The notes under the pieces were generated by a model that was not told where the DNA came from, made no database searches, and saw only the letters and a list, made by a program, of their open reading frames with translations. From Roseburia sp. CAG:10041_57 (GTDB taxonomy: Bacteria > Bacillota > Clostridia > Lachnospirales > Lachnospiraceae), in assembly GCA_001916965.1 (NCBI GenBank), contig MNTL01000068.1, forward strand, positions 1 to 57,342: a DNA stretch of 57,342 nucleotides. Direction: 5' to 3'. Made by a program: the position numbers and the translations under genes. Of the stretch, positions 1 to 8,705 are shown one piece after another; the stretch's first letter is position 1; every line of letters begins with the position of its first letter.

Positions 1-150
1 TCCATACAGTAAAAAAAGTGTTCCGTCTTTCACAAGATAAACATTGGAAGTATTCTCTTCTTCCTTAATTTCAAATCCGAGAACATCCTTGTAAAAACGA
101 ATCATCTTTGCCATATCATCAACAAACAACCCAAAACCGTCTAATCTCAT
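1..150 (-). CDS. VOC/glyoxalase-family protein (partial, N-terminal 50 residues)
   Basis: The minus-strand frame from the ATG at 148-150 stays open to the window edge and gives 50 residues beginning MRLDGFGLFVDDM, followed by RFYKDVLGFE. That is the beta-alpha-beta start of the vicinal-oxygen-chelate fold (glyoxalase, bleomycin-resistance or extradiol dioxygenase superfamily), whose members bind a metal and act on many small substrates. The start overlaps the stop of the upstream WYL regulator (ATGA at 147-150), so the two are probably translationally coupled and the regulator may control this gene. The substrate cannot be inferred and the C-terminal part lies outside the window. Confidence 0.8.
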   Translation of the reverse strand, partial: MRLDGFGLFVDDMAKMIRFYKDVLGFEIKEEENTSNVYLVKDGTLFLLYG

Positions 151-1064
151 TTTCCTAATCCTCCATAGATTTTTAATATTTCCTCTGCATTCCTGCGAAT
201 AATGTCCCGCACTTCTTCGGGCTCAAGCACCTCTACTTTTGCTCCAAATGTCATAAGCCATGTCACAAGGTTTTCCATATCCGTATAGTCTGCTGAAAAG
301 AGCAGCCTTCCATCGTCCGTTTCTGTAAAGCAGTTCGGTCCAAATTCTTCAACTAGCCGCCACTTCATATTCGGTGTGAAAAGAGCTTTTACCTTTATCC
401 CACCCGGAAATATCTTCTCATTTGACAAATCCGGCATTGGTACATCTCTGCACAGAAATCCACAGTCTGTTTCAACAACACAATCCATACGGTTCAGTTT
501 GAACAGCCTGTAATCTTTACGTTCTAAACACCACCCCCATACATACCAGCTCGACCACCGGAAAACCAGATAATATGGTTCTACCCTTCGGTTGCTCTCT
601 CCGGACGGAGCATAATACTTAAATCGTATGATACGCCTGTTTTCTATTGCACTCTGGATTACCTCGATCTTTGGAGCAAGAGACCCCTTATACCATGAAG
701 ATAAGTCAATCAGCATAGAGTCTCTTCCACTGATGAACTCTGATGATCCGGTCTGGATTTTCTCCATCAGCTGACTGTAGTACCTGCTTCCGCTCACACT
801 GTCAAGACTCCGCAAACCCGCAAGAATCATCTGCATATCTTTGGAACTCAAAATCGTCCTGTCCATACGATATCCATCCATAATACTGATACCACCACCG
901 GTACCCTGTGCAGTTTTTATAGGAATACCTGCTTTACAAAGGTCTTCAATATCCCGATTTATTGTCCTTCGAGATACCTCAAATCTTTCTGCCAGTTCAG
1001 GAGCCGTTGTCTTTTCTTCCTGCAGTAAGATTGACAATATACCGATAAGTCTGTCTATTTTCAT
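147..1064 (-). CDS. WYL-domain transcriptional regulator with N-terminal HTH
   Basis: A 305-residue protein. Residues about 5-60 form a DeoR/HTH_11-type winged helix (ERFEVSRRTINRDIEDL is the recognition helix region). Residues about 135-205 match the WYL domain, with RRVEPYYLV and WYVWGW, and a C-terminal WCX-like domain follows. WYL proteins are cytoplasmic ligand-responsive regulators; known ligands include nucleotides and nucleic acid. The ATG at 1064 has GGAG about 11 bases upstream. It shares four bases with the VOC-family gene downstream, an arrangement often seen where a WYL or YafY-like regulator controls a small detoxification enzyme. The target and ligand are unknown. Confidence 0.88.
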   Translation of the reverse strand: MKIDRLIGILSILLQEEKTTAPELAERFEVSRRTINRDIEDLCKAGIPIKTAQGTGGGISIMDGYRMDRTILSSKDMQMILAGLRSLDSVSGSRYYSQLMEKIQTGSSEFISGRDSMLIDLSSWYKGSLAPKIEVIQSAIENRRIIRFKYYAPSGESNRRVEPYYLVFRWSSWYVWGWCLERKDYRLFKLNRMDCVVETDCGFLCRDVPMPDLSNEKIFPGGIKVKALFTPNMKWRLVEEFGPNCFTETDDGRLLFSADYTDMENLVTWLMTFGAKVEVLEPEEVRDIIRRNAEEILKIYGGLGK

Positions 1065-1152
1065 CGTTTCTTACACTCCATACATATTATACCTGATTCA
1101 ACACGACAGCTATATGTCATGTTTATTATATCTGCGAAAAATTTTTCTGTAT

Positions 1153-1187
1153 ACAATAGAATGCACGCTCCGCAAACATTCTATTGT
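1153..1187. repeat. Inverted repeat upstream of the WYL regulator
   Basis: Perfect 11-base arms (acaatagaatg at 1153-1163 and cattctattgt at 1177-1187) enclose a 13-base loop in the 221-base gap between the WYL gene start and the rlmD stop. It could be an operator for the WYL protein or a transcript hairpin. There is no clear T-run, so it is not an obvious terminator. Confidence 0.55.
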
Positions 1188-1195
1188 CATGAACA

Positions 1196-1240
1196 AAAAG
1201 CCTACGAACATCAGATTTTATTCCCAATGTCCGAAGGCTC
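1196..1240 (-). terminator. Rho-independent terminator after rlmD
   Basis: On the minus strand the arms at 1228-1239 and 1200-1211 pair (GCCTTCGGACAT with ATGTTCGTAGGC, one mismatch and a wobble) and are followed by TTTTTG. It lies 46 bases beyond the rlmD stop and would end the HtrA-like/yhaM/rlmD transcript. Confidence 0.75.
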
Positions 1241-1285
1241 AATAACATTAGTTGAATTTTCTCCATCCGATAAGCCAAGTTTAGC

Positions 1286-3028
1286 CTATGATTCACTTGG
1301 AATCATCTGAAAATACTTCAACGCCTCTTCAATCGCTATTTCTTTTTCTTTTGGGCATTCCGGCTGTCCGCCCTTCTCAGATTTTGGCTTATTATAGTTC
1401 TCTCTTTCTATAATTCCATGCTTCTGCTTTATCTGTGCAATATACAGATTAGATACCTTCATCCCATCATTATGCTCCGCTACGTACTTCTTTATCTCCT
1501 CATAAGTCGCCTTACTCTCCGCAGCTGTCAAATCCATCTCATCCATACCAAGTTTCACATTCACATGATGCTTCGCTTCATGAAGTTTGGACAATAAACA
1601 TACCGTCTCTGTGTGCACCGTCTGACCAAACTGGTCCACGGCTCTTACTTTCCTGATCTCATACCCATTCTCGCACAGGTATTTCAGATCTCTTGCCAGT
1701 GTAGCGCTGTCGCAGCTTACATAGACGATTCTCTTTGGTGCCATCTTAATGATAGTATTAAGGCAAGCTTCATCACAGCCTTTGCGGGGCGGATCGACAC
1801 AGATAACGTCTGCAAATATATGCTCTTCCTCATAGAGTCTCGGTAGCACTTCCTCAGCCTTGCCTACATAGAAGGTTGCATTCTCAATGTGATTGCACTC
1901 TGCATTCTTTCTGGCATCCTCGATTGCCTGCGGTACAATCTCCACACCATGGACTTCCTTGGCGCACTGCGCCATGAAAAGGCTGATCGTACCGATACCA
2001 CAGTAGAGATCCCATACGGTTTCTTCGCCTGTCAGTCCTGCATATTCCAACGCCAGGCTGTAGAGCTTTTCTGTCTGGATTGGATTAACCTGATAAAAAG
2101 ACAGCGGAGAAATGGCAAAAGTAATACCCTGCGGTGCATTTTCCTTTGAATCATATCGCAGGCAATCCTTGCCAGAGTTGATTTCCTCCATTGATCTTCT
2201 ATGAATAACGTCTGTTATTGTATTTTGTCCCCATAGTACTCTGCCTTCTGTTCCCATAATGACATTGGTATTTTTCGTATTATAATTAAGCCATATACTT
2301 GTCATTCCTGGGATTTCCCGCAAAGTGCTTACAAGCCTGTCCTCCTTGGGCAGATTTTTACCATTGATGACCAGACACACCATAATCTCCCCTGAGGTAA
2401 AGCCTTTACGGATCAGAATATGGCGCACAAGCCCCTGGCCTGTTGTTTCATCATAAGCAGATATGCTCTCATTTTGCATGTATGCCAATACTTTCTGTAA
2501 TATTGGTTCATTTTCTTCTATGCCTAATGCACAATCCGTATTGGCAATGATTGAATGGGTTCTTCCGGCATAGAAGCCTGTAATGATCCTGCCATCCTTA
2601 TCTGTTCCCACTGGGAACTGTGCTTTATTGCGATAATGCCACGGCTGCTCCATACCAACCACCGGTTCCATCACTGACTCAATGAATAACTGGTCAAAGC
2701 CACCGATACGCACCAGATTGTTTTTTACTTTATTCTCTTTAAACTGTAACTGAGCCTCATAGCTCATTGCCTGAATCTGACAGCCACCACACTGTTTATG
2801 ATATGGACAGACCGGCTTCACACGCAGCGGGGAAGATGTCAGCACCTTTTCCAGTCTGGCATAGGCATAATTCTTCTTTACCTTTACCAGTCTGGCTTCT
2901 ACCACGTCACCCATGACCGCATCTTTTACAAAGAGGGTGAAGCCCTCTAGCTTGCCGATGCCTTCACCCTCTGTTCCGATATCCTCTATTTTTACTGTTA
3001 CAATATCATTTTTGGAATATTGTGCCAT
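1286..3028 (-). CDS. rlmD: 23S rRNA (uracil-1939-C5)-methyltransferase, RlmD/RumA family
   Basis: SAM-dependent RNA m5U methyltransferase. An N-terminal TRAM domain covers residues about 5-65. Iron-sulfur ligands follow at C74, C80 and C83, with a fourth in NTDCALG near residue 166. The SAM-binding motif is LYCGIGTISLF, then come DPPRKGCDEA and the catalytic cysteine loop VYVSCDSATLARDL. At 580 residues it is about 100-120 longer than the usual 450-480. The extra C-terminal part (from about residue 485, starting HVNVKLGMDEMD) is highly charged, has no methyltransferase motif, and looks like an appended nucleic-acid-binding domain. It is the last gene of a likely operon, 24 bases after yhaM. 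Clostridia often carry RlmCD-type paralogues, so the exact target uridine is inferred. Confidence 0.93.
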   Translation of the reverse strand: MAQYSKNDIVTVKIEDIGTEGEGIGKLEGFTLFVKDAVMGDVVEARLVKVKKNYAYARLEKVLTSSPLRVKPVCPYHKQCGGCQIQAMSYEAQLQFKENKVKNNLVRIGGFDQLFIESVMEPVVGMEQPWHYRNKAQFPVGTDKDGRIITGFYAGRTHSIIANTDCALGIEENEPILQKVLAYMQNESISAYDETTGQGLVRHILIRKGFTSGEIMVCLVINGKNLPKEDRLVSTLREIPGMTSIWLNYNTKNTNVIMGTEGRVLWGQNTITDVIHRRSMEEINSGKDCLRYDSKENAPQGITFAISPLSFYQVNPIQTEKLYSLALEYAGLTGEETVWDLYCGIGTISLFMAQCAKEVHGVEIVPQAIEDARKNAECNHIENATFYVGKAEEVLPRLYEEEHIFADVICVDPPRKGCDEACLNTIIKMAPKRIVYVSCDSATLARDLKYLCENGYEIRKVRAVDQFGQTVHTETVCLLSKLHEAKHHVNVKLGMDEMDLTAAESKATYEEIKKYVAEHNDGMKVSNLYIAQIKQKHGIIERENYNKPKSEKGGQPECPKEKEIAIEEALKYFQMIPSES

Positions 3029-3052
3029 TTTTACCGTACCTTTCCGGACTTA

Positions 3053-3994
3053 TTATAAAGAAGAATTTCTCAGATTAGACTCAAAGAATCTGTTAAAGCC
3101 CAACCAGCCTGTTTCTTCTGTTGCTTCCAGTATCTCTGTAAATGTCTCCATCTTCGCATCCGTATCATCCGCACGATTAAGAGCGACTGCCTCAATCAGT
3201 GCCGGTTTCTTGGGAGAACCAAACTCATACTCTCCATGATGTGCAAGAATGCAATGCTTTAATTCCATAGCCAGCATAGGAGGGAAGCCCTCAATATCAC
3301 GGATTTTCTCGCCGACCATTTCAGAACCCATCACGATATGTCCCAGGAACTGTCCTGCATCTGTATAATCATTTACCGGGAAAGCACTGATTTCTTTGGT
3401 TTTTCCAATATCGTGGCAGATTGCCGCTGTCAGGAGCAGGTCCCTTTTCAGGATTGGATACGCTGTGCAGTAATACTCACATAACTTTGTTACACTCAGG
3501 GTATGCTCCAGCAGTCCTCCAATGAATCCATGATGTACGGTCTTTGCAGCGGATGATTTCTTAAATGCTGCAATGAAATCTTTATCTTCTACGAAAAAGG
3601 CATTGAGCATTTTATGTAGGTAAGGGTTCTCAATTGATTTGATAATCGTAAGAAGCTGTGTATACATTTCTTCAATGTTCTTCTTGCTCATCGGCATATA
3701 CTCAGCTTCATCATATTCTCCTTCCTGACAAAGCCGGACACGCTTTATATTGACCTGCAATGCACCGTTATAGCTGGTAACTTCGCCATATACTTCTACA
3801 TAATCGCCTGCATCGAACTCTGCAATTCCTGCATTATTGGGGTCCCATATCTTGGCATCCAGTGTACCTGTCTTATCCTGAATGATCACATTATCATAGG
3901 ATTTACCGTTTTTTGTTACTGCCGAACTCTTATATTTGCAATAATAAATATCAAATATTCTGTCTCCGTCTTTATAATCTTTAATATATTTCAT
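3053..3994 (-). CDS. yhaM: 3'-5' exoribonuclease, YhaM family
   Basis: A 313-residue cytoplasmic protein. An OB-fold nucleic-acid-binding domain occupies residues about 12-85 (DKTGTLDAKIWD). It is followed by an HD metal-dependent phosphohydrolase domain with the motifs HHGFIGGLLEHT, ICHDIGKTKEI and ILAHHGEYEFGSP. This OB plus HD order and length match Bacillus YhaM, which trims RNA 3' ends after termination and also degrades DNA. All metal-binding histidine and aspartate positions that I can see are kept. It sits between the HtrA-like gene (21-base gap) and rlmD (24-base gap), so the operon joins RNA decay and rRNA modification genes. Whether it prefers RNA or DNA is not visible here. Confidence 0.9.
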   Translation of the reverse strand: MKYIKDYKDGDRIFDIYYCKYKSSAVTKNGKSYDNVIIQDKTGTLDAKIWDPNNAGIAEFDAGDYVEVYGEVTSYNGALQVNIKRVRLCQEGEYDEAEYMPMSKKNIEEMYTQLLTIIKSIENPYLHKMLNAFFVEDKDFIAAFKKSSAAKTVHHGFIGGLLEHTLSVTKLCEYYCTAYPILKRDLLLTAAICHDIGKTKEISAFPVNDYTDAGQFLGHIVMGSEMVGEKIRDIEGFPPMLAMELKHCILAHHGEYEFGSPKKPALIEAVALNRADDTDAKMETFTEILEATEETGWLGFNRFFESNLRNSSL

Positions 3995-4015
3995 CTTCTA
4001 AACCATACCTTTCTC

Positions 4016-5410
4016 TTAGTTTCTTGCCTTAGGCTGTACTGTAAACATCATCTGCTCATAGTCATCTTTACTTGCTCTTAATATTGTAATCTCAACGTCA
4101 TGCTCTATGGTACAGCCACGTACTGCATTCATATAATCTGTGGCGCTGTGAATCTGGGTACTTCCCACCTGCACAATGATATCACCCTTCTGGATTCCAT
4201 TGATCATCGCAGGTGAATCCATATCTATATCTGACACATAAGCGCCCTGTGGCAGTCCCTGCTGTGTCCGTACATTACTTGCAATATCCTGTGCATAGAT
4301 ACCAATATAAGGTACATCCTCTGCGTTGGACAGCTTCGTAATCATGCCTTTTAACTCAGATACACCGATTGCAGACAGCAGATTCTTCGTATCACTATGA
4401 TTATATGTGTTATCAATGATACCAATGACCTGCCCCTGCGTATTGAGCAGAATACCGCTGGCGCTCTGGCTGGCGTAGATGTCTGTTGTCAGCATCTTAT
4501 ACTGATTATCTGCCAGTGTTACCACATTTCCTACAGAAGTGATCATACCATAACATACACTGTCATTATATCCCTGGATATTACCCACAGCTATCACAAG
4601 CGAACCTGCAAGTCCGTTATTCACGGAGCTTCCCAATGTTGCCACCGATACATAATCCAGCGTCGTATCACGCAGATATTTCAAATCCACTGCGATGACT
4701 GCCAGATTTGTATTCACATCATATTTTTTAATGCTTCCTTCTGCACTGACTCCATTGCAGAAATTCACTAGGATGCTCTGTGCTTTATCCAAAGGAGATT
4801 TTCTTGTAAGAATCAGCAGTTCCCTGTTATTATTAGCAATAATAACACCTGCTATGTTTCCTTCACTCTGATACGTATTATTGAACCAGTCTACATCTGA
4901 TTTCACCGCAGTGACCGTAACAATACTGGTGGAGGCTTCCTGATATACCTGATGAAGACTGTCATACATTGCCTGATACTCAGTCAGATATGCCTTCTGT
5001 GGGTCCTCTGTAGAAGCACTCTCTGCTGTCTCCACTTCACTGGCTGGTGTCTCCTCTGCTGCAATCTGTGTTGTTACCTGTTCTGCCGTCTCTGTCTCAC
5101 TCTCTGTCTGCGTTCCGGTCTCACCCTCTGTCAGCATATCTTCCGGTAACATTTCATCCTTCTCCTGCGGAAAAGTCACCGTCTGCGGTTCTTCTTCCGG
5201 ATACAGCCAGTTATTCAGCACCGGCTCTAATAACAGGAATGTCAGACATGCCACAAGCCCAAACAGCAATGCCAGTGATGCCGTAATGACCATCCTTTGT
5301 AACAGTTTTTTCTTATCTATCGGTCTTTCCTTTATTTTCTCCTGCAAAAACTCAAAATCACTTGCTCTTTCAGACTCCTGATTCTGATTGTCCTGTTGCT
5401 TCTCTTCCAT
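4016..5410 (-). CDS. HtrA/S1C-like membrane protein with PDZ domain, catalytic triad apparently lost
   Basis: From the ATG at 5410 the protein has 464 residues: a charged cytoplasmic start, one membrane segment (MVITASLALLFGLVACLTFL), a Thr/Glu-rich linker, a trypsin-like HtrA domain and a C-terminal PDZ domain (YVSDIDMDSPAMINGIQKGD). I prefer this start because a promoter lies directly over the upstream ATG at 5452. Aligned by eye with DegP, the catalytic His region reads LTRKSPLDKA, the Asp region NTNLAVIAV, and the Ser region SQSASGILLN. All three active-site residues therefore appear replaced. It is probably a surface scaffold or sensor, not a protease, although the hand alignment is uncertain. 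It is first in the operon with yhaM and rlmD. Confidence 0.75.
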   Translation of the reverse strand: MEEKQQDNQNQESERASDFEFLQEKIKERPIDKKKLLQRMVITASLALLFGLVACLTFLLLEPVLNNWLYPEEEPQTVTFPQEKDEMLPEDMLTEGETGTQTESETETAEQVTTQIAAEETPASEVETAESASTEDPQKAYLTEYQAMYDSLHQVYQEASTSIVTVTAVKSDVDWFNNTYQSEGNIAGVIIANNNRELLILTRKSPLDKAQSILVNFCNGVSAEGSIKKYDVNTNLAVIAVDLKYLRDTTLDYVSVATLGSSVNNGLAGSLVIAVGNIQGYNDSVCYGMITSVGNVVTLADNQYKMLTTDIYASQSASGILLNTQGQVIGIIDNTYNHSDTKNLLSAIGVSELKGMITKLSNAEDVPYIGIYAQDIASNVRTQQGLPQGAYVSDIDMDSPAMINGIQKGDIIVQVGSTQIHSATDYMNAVRGCTIEHDVEITILRASKDDYEQMMFTVQPKARN

Positions 5411-5454
5411 ATATAATATAATCCCTTTCCAGTATCTGCTTTCTTTACTCATAT

Positions 5455-5483
5455 AGTATATCCGAACCCCTTTGCAAAGTAAA
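5455..5483 (-). promoter_or_regulatory. Promoter of the HtrA-like/yhaM/rlmD operon
   Basis: On the minus strand TTTACT (5478-5483) and TATACT (5455-5460) are separated by 17 bases. Transcription would begin at about the ATG at 5452, which makes the ATG at 5410 the better start. Confidence 0.6.
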
Positions 5484-5488
5484 GAAAG

Positions 5489-5517
5489 TTGTACAGTTTT
5501 CCAATGCGTGATATACT
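5489..5517 (+). promoter_or_regulatory. Promoter of mutS2
   Basis: TTGTAC (5489-5494) and TATACT (5512-5517) are separated by 17 bases, 45 bases before the mutS2 ATG. It faces away from the HtrA-operon promoter, so about 60 bases hold both divergent promoters. Confidence 0.6.
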
Positions 5518-5562
5518 TATTCTGTTCACAAGAATAGTATTACAGGAAGGAATGTTCTATTT

Positions 5563-7956
5563 ATGAATGACAAGGCATTGCGAATTCTCGAATACCATAA
5601 AATAATAAATTTACTGATAGATAAAGCAACCTCTCTGCCTGGTAAGGAAGTCTGTAAGAAACTGACACCCATGACAGAACTGGCTGCAATTGAAGAAGCC
5701 CAGCAACAGACTGCGGACGCTTTTACACGCCTGATCAAAGGTGGACGTATCCATTTCAGCGATAACAAGGATATCAGCTTCAGCTTGAAATCCCTAGAGA
5801 TCGGCAGTAATCTGTCTGCTTCTGAGCTTCTTAAAATCGCATCCTCTCTGGCATGTGCCGGCAGAGCCAGATCCTACGCCAGAACAGAGCGTGATGAAGA
5901 GATTGCTGACAGCCTGAATCCTCTTTTTGAAGAGCTGGAGCCACTGACCCCACTGCAGAATGAAATCAATCGCTGTATCATCTCTGAAGAAGAGATTGCT
6001 GATGATGCCAGCCCCAATCTCAAGCACATCCGCCGCAGTATCAACCAGACCAATGACAAGATTCATTCCCAGCTTACCAACATGGTCAATACAAGCTATC
6101 GTACCTATCTGCAGGATGCCGTGATCACAATGCGTAACAACCGTTATTGTATTCCTGTCAAATCCGAATATAAGGGAAATGTCCCCGGTATGGTTCACGA
6201 CCAGTCTTCCACCGGTTCTACACTTTTTATTGAGCCTGCTGCCATTGTGAACCTGAATAACCAGTTAAAAGAGCTGGCTCTACAGGAGAAAGAAGAAATT
6301 GAAGTCATTCTTGCTACCCTCAGTGCTTCCTGCTCTGAGCATATTGCTGCTTTGGGACATAATCTCAAACTTCTGACACAGCTGGACTTTATCTTTGCAA
6401 AAGCCGGTCTGGCAATTGACATGAACGCATCCAGACCTTTATTTAATAACGGACACTACATTCAGATCCGCAAAGGACGCCACCCTCTTCTTGATAAGAA
6501 GAAAGTCGTTCCCATTGATATCACTTTGGGAAAAGACTTTGACCTTCTGATCGTAACAGGTCCTAATACAGGTGGTAAGACTGTATCTTTGAAGACTGTG
6601 GGGCTTTTCACACTGATGGGACAGTCAGGACTGCATATTCCCGCCCTTGACCGTTCCGAGCTGTCTGTATTTACAGAGGTTTATGCGGATATCGGTGATG
6701 AACAGAGTATTGAGCAGAATCTGTCCACTTTCTCTGCCCATATGACGAATACGATATCCATTCTGGAACATGCAGATGAGAATTCCTTATGTCTGTTTGA
6801 TGAATTAGGCGCAGGAACTGACCCTACAGAGGGTGCTGCCTTGGCAATCGCCATATTAAAGCACCTGCATAACCGCAGCATCCGGACAATGGCAACCACC
6901 CACTATAGTGAACTGAAGGTATTTGCCCTGACGACCTCCTATGTAGAAAATGCATGCTGTGAATTCGACGTAGAGACTCTGCGCCCTACGTACCGGCTTC
7001 TGATTGGTATTCCCGGTAAGAGTAATGCCTTCGCCATTTCCTCCAAGCTTGGGCTTTCCAATGAAATCATTGAATCAGCCAAGCAGCATATCAGTGAGGA
7101 AGATGAAAGCTTTGAAGACTTACTGGCTGATCTGGAGAACAGCCGTAAGACTATCGAAAAAGAACGTGCTGAAATAGAAAGCTATAAAAAGGAGATCAGC
7201 TCCTTAAAAGATAAGCTGACACAGAAGCAGGAGCGTCTCGATGCCCAGAAGGACAGGATTCTCAAGGAAGCCAATGAAGAAGCCCGTCAGATTTTGCAGG
7301 ATGCCAAAGATGTGGCAGATGAGACGATCCGTAATTTCCAGAAGTACAATACAGGTACTTCCATGAAGGAAATGGAGAAAGCCCGTACCAAAGTACGTGA
7401 TAAAATCAGTGAGAAGAATTCCAAGATCAGCCAGCAGGCTGCCAATCCTACACATAAGATATTAAAACCCAGCCAGATAAAGCCCGGCGATATGGTAAAG
7501 GTCGTATCCATGGGATTAAAAGGCACTGTCAGCTCTATGCCCGATGCCAAGGGTGACATGTTCGTTCAGTGTGGTATCATCCGCAGCAAAGTCAATATTA
7601 AAGACCTGGTACTAATCAATGAAGATGCTATGCCGAATAATCCTTACAAGAAACAGACTGCACGTACAACACGCAGCAATACCAGCCGTATCGGAGCCTC
7701 TAAGACTTCTACCTTCTCCATGGAGATCAATCTTCTGGGCAAGACTGTAGATGAAGCAATCTCTGAGCTGGATAAATATCTGGATGACGCTTACCTTTCC
7801 CATGCACCCAGTGTACGAATTGTCCATGGTAAAGGCACAGGCGCCCTGCGTGCTGCCGTACAGAGCTATTTAAAGAGTGTTTCCTATGTGAAATCCTTCC
7901 ATCTGGGAGAATACGGCGAAGGCGACGCCGGTGTAACCATCGCTGAATTCAAATAG
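5563..7956 (+). CDS. mutS2: MutS2 ATPase/endonuclease
   Basis: A 797-residue protein of typical length. It has the MutS core and lever helices and a P-loop at residues 333-340 (GPNTGGKT). The ABC-type ATPase then carries the Walker B region CLFDELGAGTDPTEG, followed by a long coiled coil (about 520-640) and a C-terminal Smr nuclease domain (about 722-797, with VRIVHGKGTGALR). It lacks the mismatch-binding domain of MutS1. MutS2 suppresses recombination in some bacteria. In Bacillus it also acts on collided ribosomes, splitting them for the quality-control pathway. The start is supported by GGAAGG upstream. It is followed after 14 bases by a response-regulator gene, so the three genes may share a transcript. 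Confidence 0.96.
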   Translation: MNDKALRILEYHKIINLLIDKATSLPGKEVCKKLTPMTELAAIEEAQQQTADAFTRLIKGGRIHFSDNKDISFSLKSLEIGSNLSASELLKIASSLACAGRARSYARTERDEEIADSLNPLFEELEPLTPLQNEINRCIISEEEIADDASPNLKHIRRSINQTNDKIHSQLTNMVNTSYRTYLQDAVITMRNNRYCIPVKSEYKGNVPGMVHDQSSTGSTLFIEPAAIVNLNNQLKELALQEKEEIEVILATLSASCSEHIAALGHNLKLLTQLDFIFAKAGLAIDMNASRPLFNNGHYIQIRKGRHPLLDKKKVVPIDITLGKDFDLLIVTGPNTGGKTVSLKTVGLFTLMGQSGLHIPALDRSELSVFTEVYADIGDEQSIEQNLSTFSAHMTNTISILEHADENSLCLFDELGAGTDPTEGAALAIAILKHLHNRSIRTMATTHYSELKVFALTTSYVENACCEFDVETLRPTYRLLIGIPGKSNAFAISSKLGLSNEIIESAKQHISEEDESFEDLLADLENSRKTIEKERAEIESYKKEISSLKDKLTQKQERLDAQKDRILKEANEEARQILQDAKDVADETIRNFQKYNTGTSMKEMEKARTKVRDKISEKNSKISQQAANPTHKILKPSQIKPGDMVKVVSMGLKGTVSSMPDAKGDMFVQCGIIRSKVNIKDLVLINEDAMPNNPYKKQTARTTRSNTSRIGASKTSTFSMEINLLGKTVDEAISELDKYLDDAYLSHAPSVRIVHGKGTGALRAAVQSYLKSVSYVKSFHLGEYGEGDAGVTIAEFK

Positions 7957-7970
7957 AAAGAGGTCCCTTT

Positions 7971-8675
7971 ATGGCTAACAAACAAAAAATCCTAATCGTT
8001 GATGACGATGAAAATATTGCAGAACTTATTTCCCTTTATATGACGAAGGAATGCTTCGAGACACAGATCGTATATGATGGAGAATCCGCATTACAGGCGG
8101 CAGATACTTTCGCTCCTGACCTGATTCTGCTGGATCTGATGCTTCCAGGCATTGACGGATATCAGGTATGCAGGGAGATCCGCCAGAAATCCCAGACTCC
8201 GATCATTATCCTCTCTGCCAAAGGCGAAGTCTTTGATAAGGTACTGGGCTTAGAACTGGGTGCTGATGATTATATGGAGAAGCCCTTTGACACCAAGGAA
8301 CTGGTTGCCAGAGTGAAGGCAGTTCTTCGCCGCTATAAAACAGCAGCCCCTGTTACAGAGACTCCCGCTTCCAAACAGGTCAGCTATCCTAACCTGACAA
8401 TCAATTTAACGAACTATTCTGTTATTTATAACGGTCAAAATATAGATATGCCCCCCAAGGAACTGGAACTTCTGTATTTCCTTGCTTCTTCACCGAACCA
8501 CGTGTATACAAGAGAACAGCTGCTTGACCAGATATGGGGTTATGAATACATTGGTGATACCCGTACAGTAGATGTGCATATCAAACGTCTCAGGGAGAAG
8601 ATCAAGGATCATGAGACCTGGAGAATTGCTACAATCTGGGGTATCGGTTATAAATTCGAAGTCAAGAACGCATAA
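7971..8675 (+). CDS. OmpR/PhoB-type response regulator
   Basis: A 234-residue regulator. The receiver domain (about 5-118) has the acidic cluster DDD at 11-13, phosphoacceptor D55 (LILLDLMLPG) and the conserved lysine in MEKPFD. A linker leads to a winged-helix DNA-binding domain (about 135-231) ending in RTVDVHIKRLREK and IWGIGYKF. AAAGAGG lies just upstream of the ATG. The partner kinase follows after 30 bases. The stimulus and regulon are not evident; the architecture alone does not allow a PhoP, VicR or WalR assignment. Confidence 0.93.
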   Translation: MANKQKILIVDDDENIAELISLYMTKECFETQIVYDGESALQAADTFAPDLILLDLMLPGIDGYQVCREIRQKSQTPIIILSAKGEVFDKVLGLELGADDYMEKPFDTKELVARVKAVLRRYKTAAPVTETPASKQVSYPNLTINLTNYSVIYNGQNIDMPPKELELLYFLASSPNHVYTREQLLDQIWGYEYIGDTRTVDVHIKRLREKIKDHETWRIATIWGIGYKFEVKNA

Positions 8676-8705
8676 TCTTTTACCGAAAAGAGAAAGGTAT
8701 TTGCC

